Assembly: GCA_963573315.1 (NCBI GenBank)
Contig: OY752149.1
Span: 2,108,001 to 2,172,000 of the forward strand
From: Entomortierella parvispora
Taxonomy: Eukaryota; Mortierellomycota; Mortierellomycetes; Mortierellales; Mortierellaceae
DNA: 64,000 nt
Reading direction: 5' to 3'
The notes under the pieces are model-generated. The model searched no databases. It was not told where the DNA came from and saw nothing but the letters and a program-made list of their open reading frames with translations. Both the position numbers and the translations under genes were made by a program. Shown here in pieces: positions 52,357-63,173 of the stretch (position 1 is the first letter of the stretch; each line of letters opens with the position of its first letter).

Positions 52357-55300
52357 CGCGAGTGAGTGACCAGGGCAAGTAGACAAAGAAGTCAGCGGAT
52401 GTTTGGTCGAGAGGTGGATGCGGGAAACAGCGCCTTCAACACGAGGAAGAGGAAGGAGAAGAGGAAGGGGTCAGGAAGTGGGCAGCCAGCAACCTGGCAG
52501 CACCAAATGACAATGACGGCGCTATCGGGGGATCTTTGTACGCCGTCCCACAAGAGAAGGAGCAGCAGGACCGCGCAGGCAGGGACGGTCAAGGGAAGGT
52601 CGAACAGTGGAGTGGAGAAGGATTGGACCCGAGCCTTACGTGTAACTGAACTGGCTGTGTGACAGACCAGAGAGAGAGAGGGAGAGGGTGATGGAGAAGA
52701 GGATGGCTTGAGCAGTGGAGGATTACTTTTTTTTTTTCTTTCTCGGAGATGACAGCAATGGCAGAGACGGAAGAAACTAAACAAAAAAGAGAGGAAGAGG
52801 GAGAAGAGGAGAAGGACTACGTGAGGGGAGAGGAGGGAACAGGGGGAAAGGAAAGCGGCCAAAGGAGGGAAGGTAGGAACAAAAAGAGGAAGAGAAAAGA
52901 AGAAAAGAGAAAAGAGGAGGAAGAACAAGAAGAAGAAGAAGAAAGTGAACAAACAGAGAGGAGGACAAAGACAAAGACACTGTGGGACAAGGAAGGAAGG
53001 GAGACGAGGACGAGAGGACGAGAAGAAGAAGAGGGGGTGAGGGCAGCCAGGGTCGAGCGAACCAACGCTGGCGGACAGGGCAAACGAGCGAATGAATCGA
53101 TGAATGAATGCAAAGCACGGAACCTATTGGTGCCACCGCCCCAAGGGCAGCGCGGGCACATTGGCCAGCAGCGAGCGAGGGCACAGGCACTCTTGTGCAC
53201 ATCTGCTCGAGCGCACCAGCGCACCAACAGCACACAGGGCAACACACGCTTGCACACGCTTGCACGACTGCACGGCTGCACGACTGTCGGTCTGTCCATC
53301 TTGCATCCGATTCACACACTCTCAAGAGCAACAACAACAAAGACAACAACAAAAACATAAACACAAGAGCCGCGCTCCTCAGTCCCCCCACCCGCACTCA
53401 TTGGACAGCGTTCCGCTTGGCTCCACTCGACTTTTTGGCCTTTGGCCACTGACTGTCTTCTGCCTTGCAGTGCCTCTAACTGAATGAGGACCTTGCAGAG
53501 GGGGTGTGCTCGTCTTCTTCAATCGTTGGCATTGAATACTTTTCGGTTTGTACGCAGGGTATCACAATTGAGAGCAAACACAAGACAAGGACAATCCACT
53601 CTTGCAGACAGTTTGTCCGGCGGAGGAATTAAGGGCAAAAAGAGGAGCGCAGACAAAGCCAAGCAGGATTCTGTCAGGATCGGTGGCCACTCGAAACAAC
53701 AAAGGCGAAAAGCAACAGGTTGGCAACCCCACCCTCGACCCCACCCGCCTTCCGAGACTTGGCTGGAAATGGAGAACCAAGGAAGAAGAGCACGGTGGCC
53801 TCTACGACGAGAACAATCGCACAAAGTGTAAAGAACAGAAAATAAAGAGAAAATAGGACAAAATAAGAATAAGCATCTTGTGTGCAATTGGGTGTTAGTC
53901 ATGGCTAATCGTGCCCGTCCCTATCAATCGATCCCGCAATCGGAAACTCGCAGAACAAACGGCCTTCTTTCTTTACCTTTGTCCGCTCTCAGCGCGGACG
54001 TCCGATCCTCCTTCTTGTTGTTTGCTCTGCTCCTCTCCATACCATATCTCTGTCTACCCACCTCCCTATCGGTGTTCATTGTGCTCTAGTGCGTGCGTAG
54101 GCCACAGTGCAGCACGATCTTTTCTATTGCATTCCTGTCTGCTCTCGTTGGAAAGATGGGGAAATAGAAATGGCTGTCCCACCAACTGACCGACCTAACA
54201 ATGGCGTGCAATGGCACAGAGCAATCCACAAAGTCCGATGTCAAGAGAAACGATGGCCACACCTTGTGTTCCTTGTACTCACAAAAAAAACAAGACTATT
54301 TAGTCTGCAAAAAGCGTGAGGGCCCGGGCAGAGGAAGGGGGAGTAAAGAAGAAGGGGGGGACAGACAATGGACCAAGCACCCATTCGAAAGATCTTTCAG
54401 GGCGGATTGAATATCCACCGAGGACTGAATTGAGACTGCACGTTCGACCCAAACCGAAAAAACTACCAGGAACACAGAGCACAAACACTTCACCCTGCAA
54501 CAGGATGAATTATCGCAAAAGCCAATTCTCCTTCTTCTTTTGCACTTGCAGCACGTACAGCAGTCTACATGACATTGCACATTTCAACAAGTGTCATCTG
54601 CAGACTCTCTTCCTTACTTCATCTGACCTTGCAGACTCCAGGGGACATGACACCTTGTCATCACACCCATCACACCAAGATTGAATTAAAAAAAAAATAG
54701 AGATGAAAAATTGCTATGCAACTTTCTTGAACGCGCTTTTTTTTTCTCTTTTTTATCGATGTGGACACAACATCAACCTTGTGCGATCGCTGGTCAATTA
54801 CGATTGCAATTGCTTTCTGCGAGCTTGTCGACCCTTGGGTCATGCCACCCTCGCCCTCATTCATGCTCGCTCAAAATATCAGATGCAAGAGAGGAGGCAC
54901 CACTCACTATTCCCATATTTTAGTTTATCGCTCAGTCATCCACTTTGTAGTCCCTCGTTCCTCCTTTCCCCCCTTCCACCTCTTTTTTTTTTTGTGCGCT
55001 CTGACTTTCTCTGCAGAGGTATCCTCGAGCAAAGTAGACCTTATTTTTTTTTCTATGTGGGTGCATGTGGTAATGGATGTTGTTGCTCGGTCAACCGGCT
55101 ATTGCTCAAAAATAGGTGTTGGGGGGACAGAAGCTTGTGGCCACAAGAAAGCAAACTGAATTATAGCCAAAGTATTTTGTACAACAGTTGAATTCAATTA
55201 GAAAGAACTGATGGTTCAAGTTCAGCCGCCGAGCGCGTGCATGTTGTCAACTGCTATTGGATGGACCACCACCCCCTTCCTTCACCCCTTCCTCTTTCTT

Positions 55301-56891
55301 GCCACTTTGACCATCCATAAGAGAGAGCTGAGTTACGCCCCTGCCCGTGTGAGAGCGGCCTTGGAAGTAGAAGAAGCCCGAAGGGAAAGAGGGGGGTGGA
55401 GCCGCAGGTACCCATGACACATTCCTGAGAATTGAGCAAAATAAAAAAAATGAGAAGGGAGAAAAAAAAAAAAAAAAGGCAAGGAGTGGCAAGAAAAGAG
55501 AACCTCTGTCTGCACCTGCATCCAGCCCCTGAATCCTACTTTGTTGTGGTCGAAAAGACTGCTCCATGCTCCATGATTCCGATGTTCATTTCCAACCACT
55601 TTGTTGACATGATACGAATGCAACAGACATCGCCCGTTATCACGCGTAGAAACCACATTTGCGGTAGCAACAAAAAAGAAAATAAAGGAGCAAAGAGAAC
55701 TGGGGCGTCTGTGAGTGCCTTTTTTTTTTCTCTCTCTCACTCTTTCCAATGAGCGAATGTGAATGTTTACGTGTTTGTGAGTATTTGCTGTCCATGTGCA
55801 TTCAATGAAAGAAATGTATAGTAATCATCCAATGACCTTGGCAAAGCAAAGCAAAGCTGGGCTGGGCTGGCTGGCTGGCTGTTCCAAAGAGGGTCGACCG
55901 TGTGCCTTTGCGCCAGGGCACACGAACACGGTGGATGATCTGTTTTTTTTCTCTTGTTGTTGCTGTTTGGTTTTTGCTCAGTGCAACAATTGCATTTCAG
56001 AATCTGCTTCCAGGGTGCACAGGTACGACGTCGCGCTCGTCAAGAATTTGCAAAGAGATTGAGATGGGAAAAGACCCTTCGACACTGACCACCTGTCTGA
56101 GAACAGGGCGAGAGGGCAGACTCGTGTGAACCTCACAGAGCAACCTTCTTTTCAGCAAAGATGAGATGAAGGTTGGGTAATAATAATAATGACAGCAGCA
56201 GGGGCGGGGGAGGAAGACGCTTCACTCACATTCGACGCCCGGATGCTCTCTCTCTCTCGGGTCGACCCTGTGCACAGTGAGCTGCTGGCGTGCTGGCGTG
56301 AGTCCAGCCAATGAGCTCCCCGCCCTCTGCAATGTTTTTTCCCACACACAAGAAAGAACGGAAGCAAGCGCTTGTTCTGCCTGCTGCTCTCTCGAACTCT
56401 TGCTCTCTGCTTCTCTGTATTTGTTTCCTTTCTCTGAGAGCTGTCGTTCTTCACCCACGCACGCATGTGCGCCGTGTCCTCACTTAGTCCATGTACCTTC
56501 GGACATTGCCACCGTTATCGTAGTCAAGTTTTTAGGCCTGCCAGTGTTTTTTTTTATATTCCGCGGACTGGTTTGCTCTACCACTTTGCCCTCCCAATAA
56601 TGACTCTCTCTCTCTCCTCTCACCGGGGGCGACGGATGCTAGATAACACGGCTGCCTGAAAAAACGATGATAAAAAGATAAAAACGAGAGGGCTCTCACG
56701 GAAAGCCAAGTTGGGCCGGGCGGACATGTGCAACCAGCATTTGGCGCCGTCTGTTCACCTGTAAATGAGTTCATGCAAGGGACGGCTGCTGCTCGAACGT
56801 GTGTGTAACCGGGCTGCCGTCGGTTTCTAGGCAAGAACTGCCTGTGGGAACAGAGACTTTAATCCTATTACTACTAATATGTGTATATCTT
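52232..56891. other. 4.66-kb gene-free upstream region of the NDT80-like gene
   Basis: Open frames here are purine- or pyrimidine-biased low-complexity reads and none has domain character. Contents seen: a (GA)n repeat at 52318-52350, a strongly purine-rich block from 52660 to 53060, a TGCACGAC/TGCACGGC mini-repeat near 53240-53290, many poly-T tracts (54960-55050), GGCTG repeats at 55858-55880 and CT-rich blocks near 56240-56600. It most likely holds a long promoter, a 5' UTR with introns, or non-coding transcripts of the transcription factor gene, plus the 3' flank of the gene at 56892. Confidence 0.55.
52318..52350 (+). repeat. (GA)n microsatellite
   Basis: About 16 GA units lie 87 bp upstream of the NDT80-like start codon, followed by more GA-rich sequence. 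Confidence 0.95.
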
Positions 56892-59800
56892 TCACTGGCT
56901 GCTCAAGGCAGGGCTACCGGTACTATTGCTGCTGCCGCTCCCACCCGCCTTCCAGAAATGCAGCAAGTCTCGATAAGATGAGGGCCCTTGGACAGGTGTC
57001 TTCACTGTCTTTGTGATCGTCGATGAAGTGGATGCCTGGGTGTGCAGGGTATCAAATGTCATGGCTCGCCTCATAGTCATCGAAATTTGACTGCTGCCGC
57101 TCTCGCTCCCTTGACTGCCAACTTGGATGCCATTCGGGGCTGCGCCAGAGGTGCTTGCTGCGGTGGAAGCACTATTCAATTTGGCTGTCAACAAAGAGGA
57201 CGTCGATTTGACGCTAACATTGTCTCTAACGGCGAGACTTGGAGGTCCACTGCTCATCTGCGTGGTCATGGTCGTGGTAGTGGTCGTAGTTGTTACAATC
57301 GAGGTTGACAAGGGGCTCTCGGATGCCGTGGCTGTCGAAGCCTTGATGGGTTTGAGTGCAGAGAGACTGTTGGCATCAAAACTTGGTAAAGAAACCCTCC
57401 GTACTCGAGACCCTTGGTTGGACCCAAGGGATACACTTTGACCTGCAGAGGAATCAAGACCTTCACTTTGGGCTTTGTCTTTGGAAGGCGCCGTTGAGGA
57501 AGAGTTGGACAGAGGAACATAGCTTGTACGAGGTTGGTACTCTGGATGTATCGTCCCCATCCTGCTGCCAATGATGGTACTCCTCTCCAGCGGCGAGGCT
57601 ACCACGGTAGACATGACACTGCCACTGCCCTTGTTTGACGCTGGCCGGGATAAAGGAGATATTCCTGTGGTCGGGGACCAGATGGGCACACCTTGCGCAG
57701 GGCTGACGAACCCCTCTAATGGGCTAGCAACCATAGGATGGTTCGCAGGATTGAATGGCTTTGAGCGATTTCCGGAAGTATGGTTTTGCGTTATAGTGGG
57801 CGGCGTTGACGCAATCTCGAGCATCATTAGCTTGTCATCGCCAGTCTCTTGTTGGGGTGAACTTGAGTAGTCTGATGGATCGTAACCATTCTCCGCCAGG
57901 GTACGACGGCGCGGTCGGATGTAGGGCACTGCCACGGGCTCCAAAGTCGCGCTCAATCCTGCAGACGTGCCCTCCTCTTCTTCTTGCTGTTGCTGTTGAA
58001 GCTGTTGCTGCAAGAGCTGGTACATGCTTTCGGGTCTAGGTCTCTTGGAGGCCAGGACAGTTTCCAGAGCTCCGAGTCGACCTTCCATTTTATCGAAGCA
58101 TCTCTCCAGTCTTGACGATGTTTGTTCCATGGCACGGACGCGCTCTGCTACCCGACCTTCGATCTCGCTCAGAAGCTTTGAATGCATTTCAGCCTCGATT
58201 CGATCGACTCGTTTACTAATCCGACCATCGACCTCGTCCACAGTTTGGAAAAGGATCAGCTTGGCGTCTCGCATCTGTCCCATGAGATCTGTCAAAAGAC
58301 CGTCGTTCAACTCCTGATATTGCATTCCAAGGGAGTGTAATTCATTCCTTAGCTCAACGATTGCAGAGGTTTGGTCGCTAATAGTTCCTTTCTTCTTCAA
58401 ACTAATGGTGCCTTCGTGCTCCAGCGCTTCCAAGTATTCTCCTGGTCGGCCTTCTGGGCCCATTTCGCGATAGGGCTGCATTGCGTTAGAGACGCGTTGC
58501 TCCTCCGCCGTGATCGTATCCTGGCCAACCCCATCGCCAGCGCGCAAACCTTGCATGTTGGATTTATGAGACTGTGCGACCTGATGCACCTTTTGCGCCA
58601 TCGAGTTATGAGCACCATGCAGATCTTGAACCTTCCATGCAGACGAGTGGAGAGAGTCCAAGGGTCAGACGAAGCAACAACAAAATGGCAACGGGCTAAA
58701 GTTCATTCGATATCCTACCTTTGATTCAATGTCCACCAACTTGTACGAGACCAAGACTTCCATCTGGTTGACACGCAGGTCCAGGTCGCCCACTTTTTCT
58801 GTGACATGGGACAAAATCTCCTTTCTCAATGCCAGGGATCCCCCTGGGTTCTGGCCTGCTGGAAGAGGTCGAGTCAAAGACTCCATTAAAGATCCGGGCT
58901 TTGTGCTGCCACCACTGCTGGCACCGCCAGCTACAACGGCGAGGTCTTCGGGTGTACCTGCTAAAACAGCAGTATGCTCCTCTAATCTCTGGACACGCTG
59001 CAAAAACTTTTGCTCGACTTCCTGAATTGCTTCTTGAATGCGTTTGTCTAGGTCCGACTTGACCATGCCAAAAAAGTCATCGATAGACTTTTGGGTATCT
59101 TGGCCAAAGGAGACTGTTGGATCTGAGGAAGAATCGTCGGCGGCTGCCCCATTTGCAGAGGATGACAGAGAGGCGGCGTTGATGACGGACGGCAACGGTG
59201 TCGAGTCTGTGGACTTGCTCTCCAACCCACCTCCATCCTTGCTCGAGTCTGCTACGGCGACAGAGGACGACTGATTGGAGGCCAAGGCTGCAGCGCTCTC
59301 GAGGACTCTCTTCACCTCCAGATCTTGAATTGAGCTTTCTGATGATCCTTGGTTATCGTGACCTGAACTCGAGGTGCTAGGGATCTCAAAGCCGCTCGTG
59401 ACTTTTGTTAGGGGCGATGACGAGGTTGTTCCTGATCGAGGTCTGCCTAGTTGCAGAGGCGGTCGTGGGCCTCGAGGTTTACTGCTCTCATTCTGGCCCG
59501 TGCTGTCGAGGCTGGCTTGCAGCTGATCATCCGATTTATTCTGCTCCTCCTTGGTGGCACCGAGCGGCGAGTTGCGAGCACTCCAAGCCCCAAACCCTTC
59601 CCCACTACGTCTGTTCAAGTATCGTCCCGAACCCAGACTTGGATAGCTGGATGGTTTGGTAAACACGGGTTCCTCGTCATCCTCCTCGCGGATGGCGTCT
59701 AGAAACGGACTTCGGACAGAGAGTGATCCACTCAGGAGCTGGATGTTGTGCTGATCCATGTTGACTTCATCGTATTCATCCTCGTCTAGATCGTCGTCTT

Positions 59801-60028
59801 CGTCATCTTCATGAAAGTCGTGACGACCTTGGTGGTTTCGGATGTAGCTAAAGTTGCCATCCTCGTCATCTGTGTCTTCATCATCGTGGACGAGCAAGTT
59901 GTTGAGTGGAGGTCGGCCGTAGTGTTGGTTCAGGAACATATCTTCACGATACTCCTCGTCTTCGTCCAAAGAGAGATCATCAAACTGATCTTTATGGTCT
60001 TCATAAAATACAGGCTCGCGGAGACTCA
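56892..60028 (-). CDS. Uncharacterised acidic, coiled-coil, Ser/Thr-rich protein
   Basis: Two exons are split by a short intron near 58715-58640 (donor GTAGGAT after DIESK), about 1,020 aa in total from ATG 60028. The N-terminal 130 residues are very acidic (runs such as DDEDTDDEDG and EDDEDDDLDEDEYDE). A disordered Ser-rich part follows, then coiled-coil segments on both sides of the intron (KSDLDKRIQEAIQEVEQKFL, VGDLDLRVNQMEVLVSYKL, and DEVDGRISKRVDRIEAEMHS onward). A Gln/Glu tract and a long Ser/Thr-rich tail complete it. The heptad-like regions suggest self-association or a cytoskeletal or trafficking role, but no named domain is evident. The splice acceptor is weak, so the exact join is uncertain. 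Confidence 0.65.
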
Positions 60029-60676
60029 TTATGGTGGGAGGAACGCAAGCGCGTAGGGGGTGGAATTGAATATGCTGATCAATATGATTGAGCAACTAGG
60101 TCTCCTCCGTTGTGCAGGTGGATGATGGAGGGTCCAACGAACGTGTCAAGAAGCTGGGGTTGGGAGGAGGAGGAGAGAAGGTGCTTTCGAGGGTGTGGAG
60201 AAAAGAAGGGGAAAATGGGTCGATTACATGATTACAGAGACAACAACAACAATAGCAGCAGCTTGGGCGTATGCAGGCCGGCGATGCACACATGGACCGT
60301 AGCCCTGGCGAGAAAAGGGGTAAAAAAGAGGAGAGACCTGCGATGACCTGCATCGTGCCTGTCAGTTGACGAGGGCCTGGTCCGAGAATAGGGTGGCAGG
60401 CAGCGCAACGTGCACGCGCAGCGACTTTGTGCCAACAAGAGCATCGCTGCCATGACGACCGCAACTACAACAACATCGCCAATTGCTTCAGCAAAGGCCG
60501 GCTGGGCCTGACCTCCTGTCTGTCCCTATTTGTCCCTCTCTGAACCCCTTTTCTGCGTCCCAAGTTCCCAACGCGCTCAGAAAGTCACGTGAGAGGCGCC
60601 ACTGATCTTTTTTTTTTTTTTTCTTTCTCCTTGTTCATTCAACAGCGACACTCATTCATCCGCAGACACACACAGC
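60029..60676. promoter_or_regulatory. Divergent promoter between the coiled-coil gene and THG1
   Basis: This 648-bp gap has a GTCACGTGAG site (CACGTG 60586-60591) 85 bp upstream of THG1 and a T-run just after it (60608-60622). A CAACAACAACAATAG stretch lies at 60241-60255. No gene is seen. Confidence 0.55.
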
Positions 60677-61885
60677 ATGGCGAAATCAAAGTACGAGTAC
60701 GTCAAGGAGTTTGAGACCGACGACAAGCTTCTCCGCAATGTTTTTATTTTGGTCCGTGTCGATGGCAAAGGATTCCACAAGTAGGTCAACACTTCAACAT
60801 GGTGCAGGACTTTGGGAGAATTGTCGTCCAAGGTTGCTAACAGGCCGAACAGATTCTCTGCTGCTCATGAGTTTACAAAACCAAACGACGTCCGTGCTTT
60901 GAACCTCATGAATCATGCCGCCCGCTCGGTCATGCATGAGCTGGATGATATCGTACTGGCATTTGGCGAGTCGGACGAATACTCGTTCCTGTTTCGCAGA
61001 TCGACCGATCTCTATCAAAGGAGAGAGTCCAAGATTGTCTCCACGGTCGTCTCGCTCTTCACCTCAGCATATGTCTACTACTGGAACGACTACTTTACAG
61101 ATTCTAGGCGGCCACTGTATCCACCAGTCTTTGATGGGCGAGCAGTTTTATACCCTTCAGAGGTCGAGGTCAAGGATTATTTTGCTTGGCGTCAAGCAGA
61201 TACACACATCAACAACCTGTTCAATACCTCTTTCTGGGCCTTGGTTGAGAAGGGAGGCATGACACCAAAGGCTGCGGAAATCAAACTCTCTGTAAGAACT
61301 TTTTTTTTGCGAGTCGGCATGACTCATGGTCGTCTTGTCGAAATGAATTCATTTGTTAAAATCCATCTTATTGAAATTTAACTGGGCGTTTTTCTGACAT
61401 AGGGAACGGACTCTAAGGACAAGAATGAGATGCTATTCACGGAATTCAACACAAACTATAGCAAACTGCCAGCGATCTTTAGGAAAGGGAGTGTTCTACT
61501 GAGAGAGCACATTCTCAAAAGTCTGGACAAAGATCACATTATACCAACTTTGCCAGAAACTTTGCCTGGATCGACCGCTGCGGATGCATTAGTAGCAGAG
61601 TCGACCATGGATACTGAAGAAGAGACGGAAACAAGCTCAATGTCGGAAACAACGTCCAACGACAACAAAAGGCCATTAGAGTTGGACGGTGCTACAGATA
61701 GAGACGATTCAAGCCTAGAAGGTGCTGGCGACAATTCTGGAGAGTTCCGGGCGCCAGCAGGGTTCAAACGCATGAAGAAAGGAGTAGTCATTGACCACAT
61801 TGATATCATTGGCCCCAAATTCTGGTCTGGACGAGGCGCGTATGTCCTCGCACCCGAGAAGAGGAAGAAGACAGGGCCCTGTTGA
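60677..61885 (+). CDS. THG1: tRNA-His guanylyltransferase THG1
   Basis: Adds the essential G(-1) to the 5' end of tRNA-His by 3'-5' polymerisation. Three exons (60677-60780, 60853-61291, 61403-61885) give 341 aa with correct phases. The N-terminus MAKSKYEYVKEFE and the metal-binding RVDGKGFHKFS and GESDEYSF motifs (both catalytic carboxylate sites) are intact, followed by YPSEVEVKDYFAWRQADTH and FNTNYSKLPAIFRKGSVL. A disordered insert of about 70 residues rich in Glu, Ser and Thr (61545-61745) separates the core from the C-terminal HIDIIGPKFW motif. That insert is unusual for this compact family; its boundaries match no GT-AG intron that I could see, so it is probably translated. Confidence 0.94.
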
Positions 61886-62021
61886 AAAGAAATAAAATAA
61901 TGAAAATCGAGCCCATAAAAATTGGTGGCGTCTGGTGGCTTAGCACCTTCGCCTTGCAGGCTGGACTGAAGAAGAGACTGTGCGCGGAATCCGAATCTGT
62001 CTCTTCTTTTCAGCTATCGAA

Positions 62022-63173
62022 ATGGTACAGCGGGGTTGACCATACACATCCATGCGTCCTACAGTCGGGACCGATCCATCGATCGACACATCGACACATC
62101 TATTACCACCCTTGCATCAGAATCAACATCAGGAGGCAATCTTGGACCTGGATCATTTCCTTGGACCGGAAAAGTGAGGCGATGATGAACATCTGGACAT
62201 GGATTGCATTTCAGAAAGGCATGCATGCCATGACATGACACTAAATGCATGATGAATTTATGATTCGTCGTATTCGAGTCGGAACAAAACTACAGGGAAT
62301 CCATGGCAGCACTCGGCACTTTCATTCTGTCGGCGTACCATACATCAAATCAGATCATTAATGAACAGACCAGGAACAGGGCCAACAAACAAAGCCATCC
62401 ATGGGGAACATACGACTCATCCATGTATCCTTCGTATTTGTCGGGACCATCGTCTCTCTAGGTTAACGTTCCTAAGACCAGAAACACCTACTGCAAGGGT
62501 AAGACGTGCAAGAAGCACACCGCCCACAAGGTCTCGCAGTACAAGACCGGAAAGGCCTCTCTCTTCGCCCAGGGTATGGAAACACGACACTTGCTTTGAT
62601 ATTTTTGATATGCCTCATTCGATTGCAGGAACTGGATATCAGTCAACTAACAGACAAGGACTCTTTCTCATGCACTTCCCTTTACACCCTCGCGTCGACT
62701 TTTGGATTCACTCGACCACCTTTTTGCCTGATATCGCACCACAACTTTCTGGACACCACCCACAATCAACCACTATGACTTTGACCATATCAACGACCTC
62801 CTTGATCCCTCTCGTGATTTCTCTCTATTTGTTGACCTGAACTACCTTTGGAATATCAGGAAAGCGTCGTTATGACCGGAAGCAGTCCGGTTATGGTGGT
62901 CAGACCAAGCCCGTCTTCCACAAGAAGGCCAAGACCACCAAGAAGGTCGTCCTTCGTTTGGAGTGCCAGGTCTGCAAGTACAAGCACCAGATCGCCTTGA
63001 AGCGCTGCAAGCACTTCGAGCTCGGTGGTGACCGCAAGCAGAAGGGTATGCAAATCATGTCTACGAATCAATTGGATATGAAGGTGACAAAGATTGCTGT
63101 AGTATTGATTGTTAACAACCATTCTTTTTTCATCTTTTTTTTCTGAAAAACAGGCCAGGCTCTTACTTTCTAA
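62022..63173 (+). CDS. RPL42: 60S ribosomal protein eL42 (L44e)
   Basis: Large-subunit protein near the E site. Exons 62022-62024 (ATG only), 62462-62573, 62860-63045 and 63154-63173 sum to 106 aa, the same length as yeast eL42, which supports the single-codon first exon. The zinc-binding Cys pairs (CKGKTC and CQVCKYK) are present, as are [13 protein letters not shown] and the end KQKGQALTF. Residue 56, which decides cycloheximide sensitivity, is Pro, the sensitive form. A pyrimidine run CTCTTCTTTTC precedes the ATG, like the leader of ribosomal-protein genes. It begins only 137 bp after the THG1 stop, a compact arrangement. The GTACAG donor after the ATG is not ideal, so the start is less certain than the rest. 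Confidence 0.88.

Noticed and set aside
52749-53360. 203-residue Glu/Arg/Lys-rich plus-strand frame
   Set aside because: It is explained by the purine-rich tract and the CA-rich mini-repeats; the composition follows the DNA bias and changes abruptly where the tract ends.
52392-53397. Minus-strand frames rich in Phe/Leu/Ser that look like membrane proteins
   Set aside because: They are translations of the pyrimidine-rich complement of the same tract; no conserved motif.
62022-62860. Possible C/D-box snoRNA in eL42 introns (ATGATGA near 62179 and 62247)
   Set aside because: No matching CTGA D box with a terminal stem at suitable distance was found in either intron.
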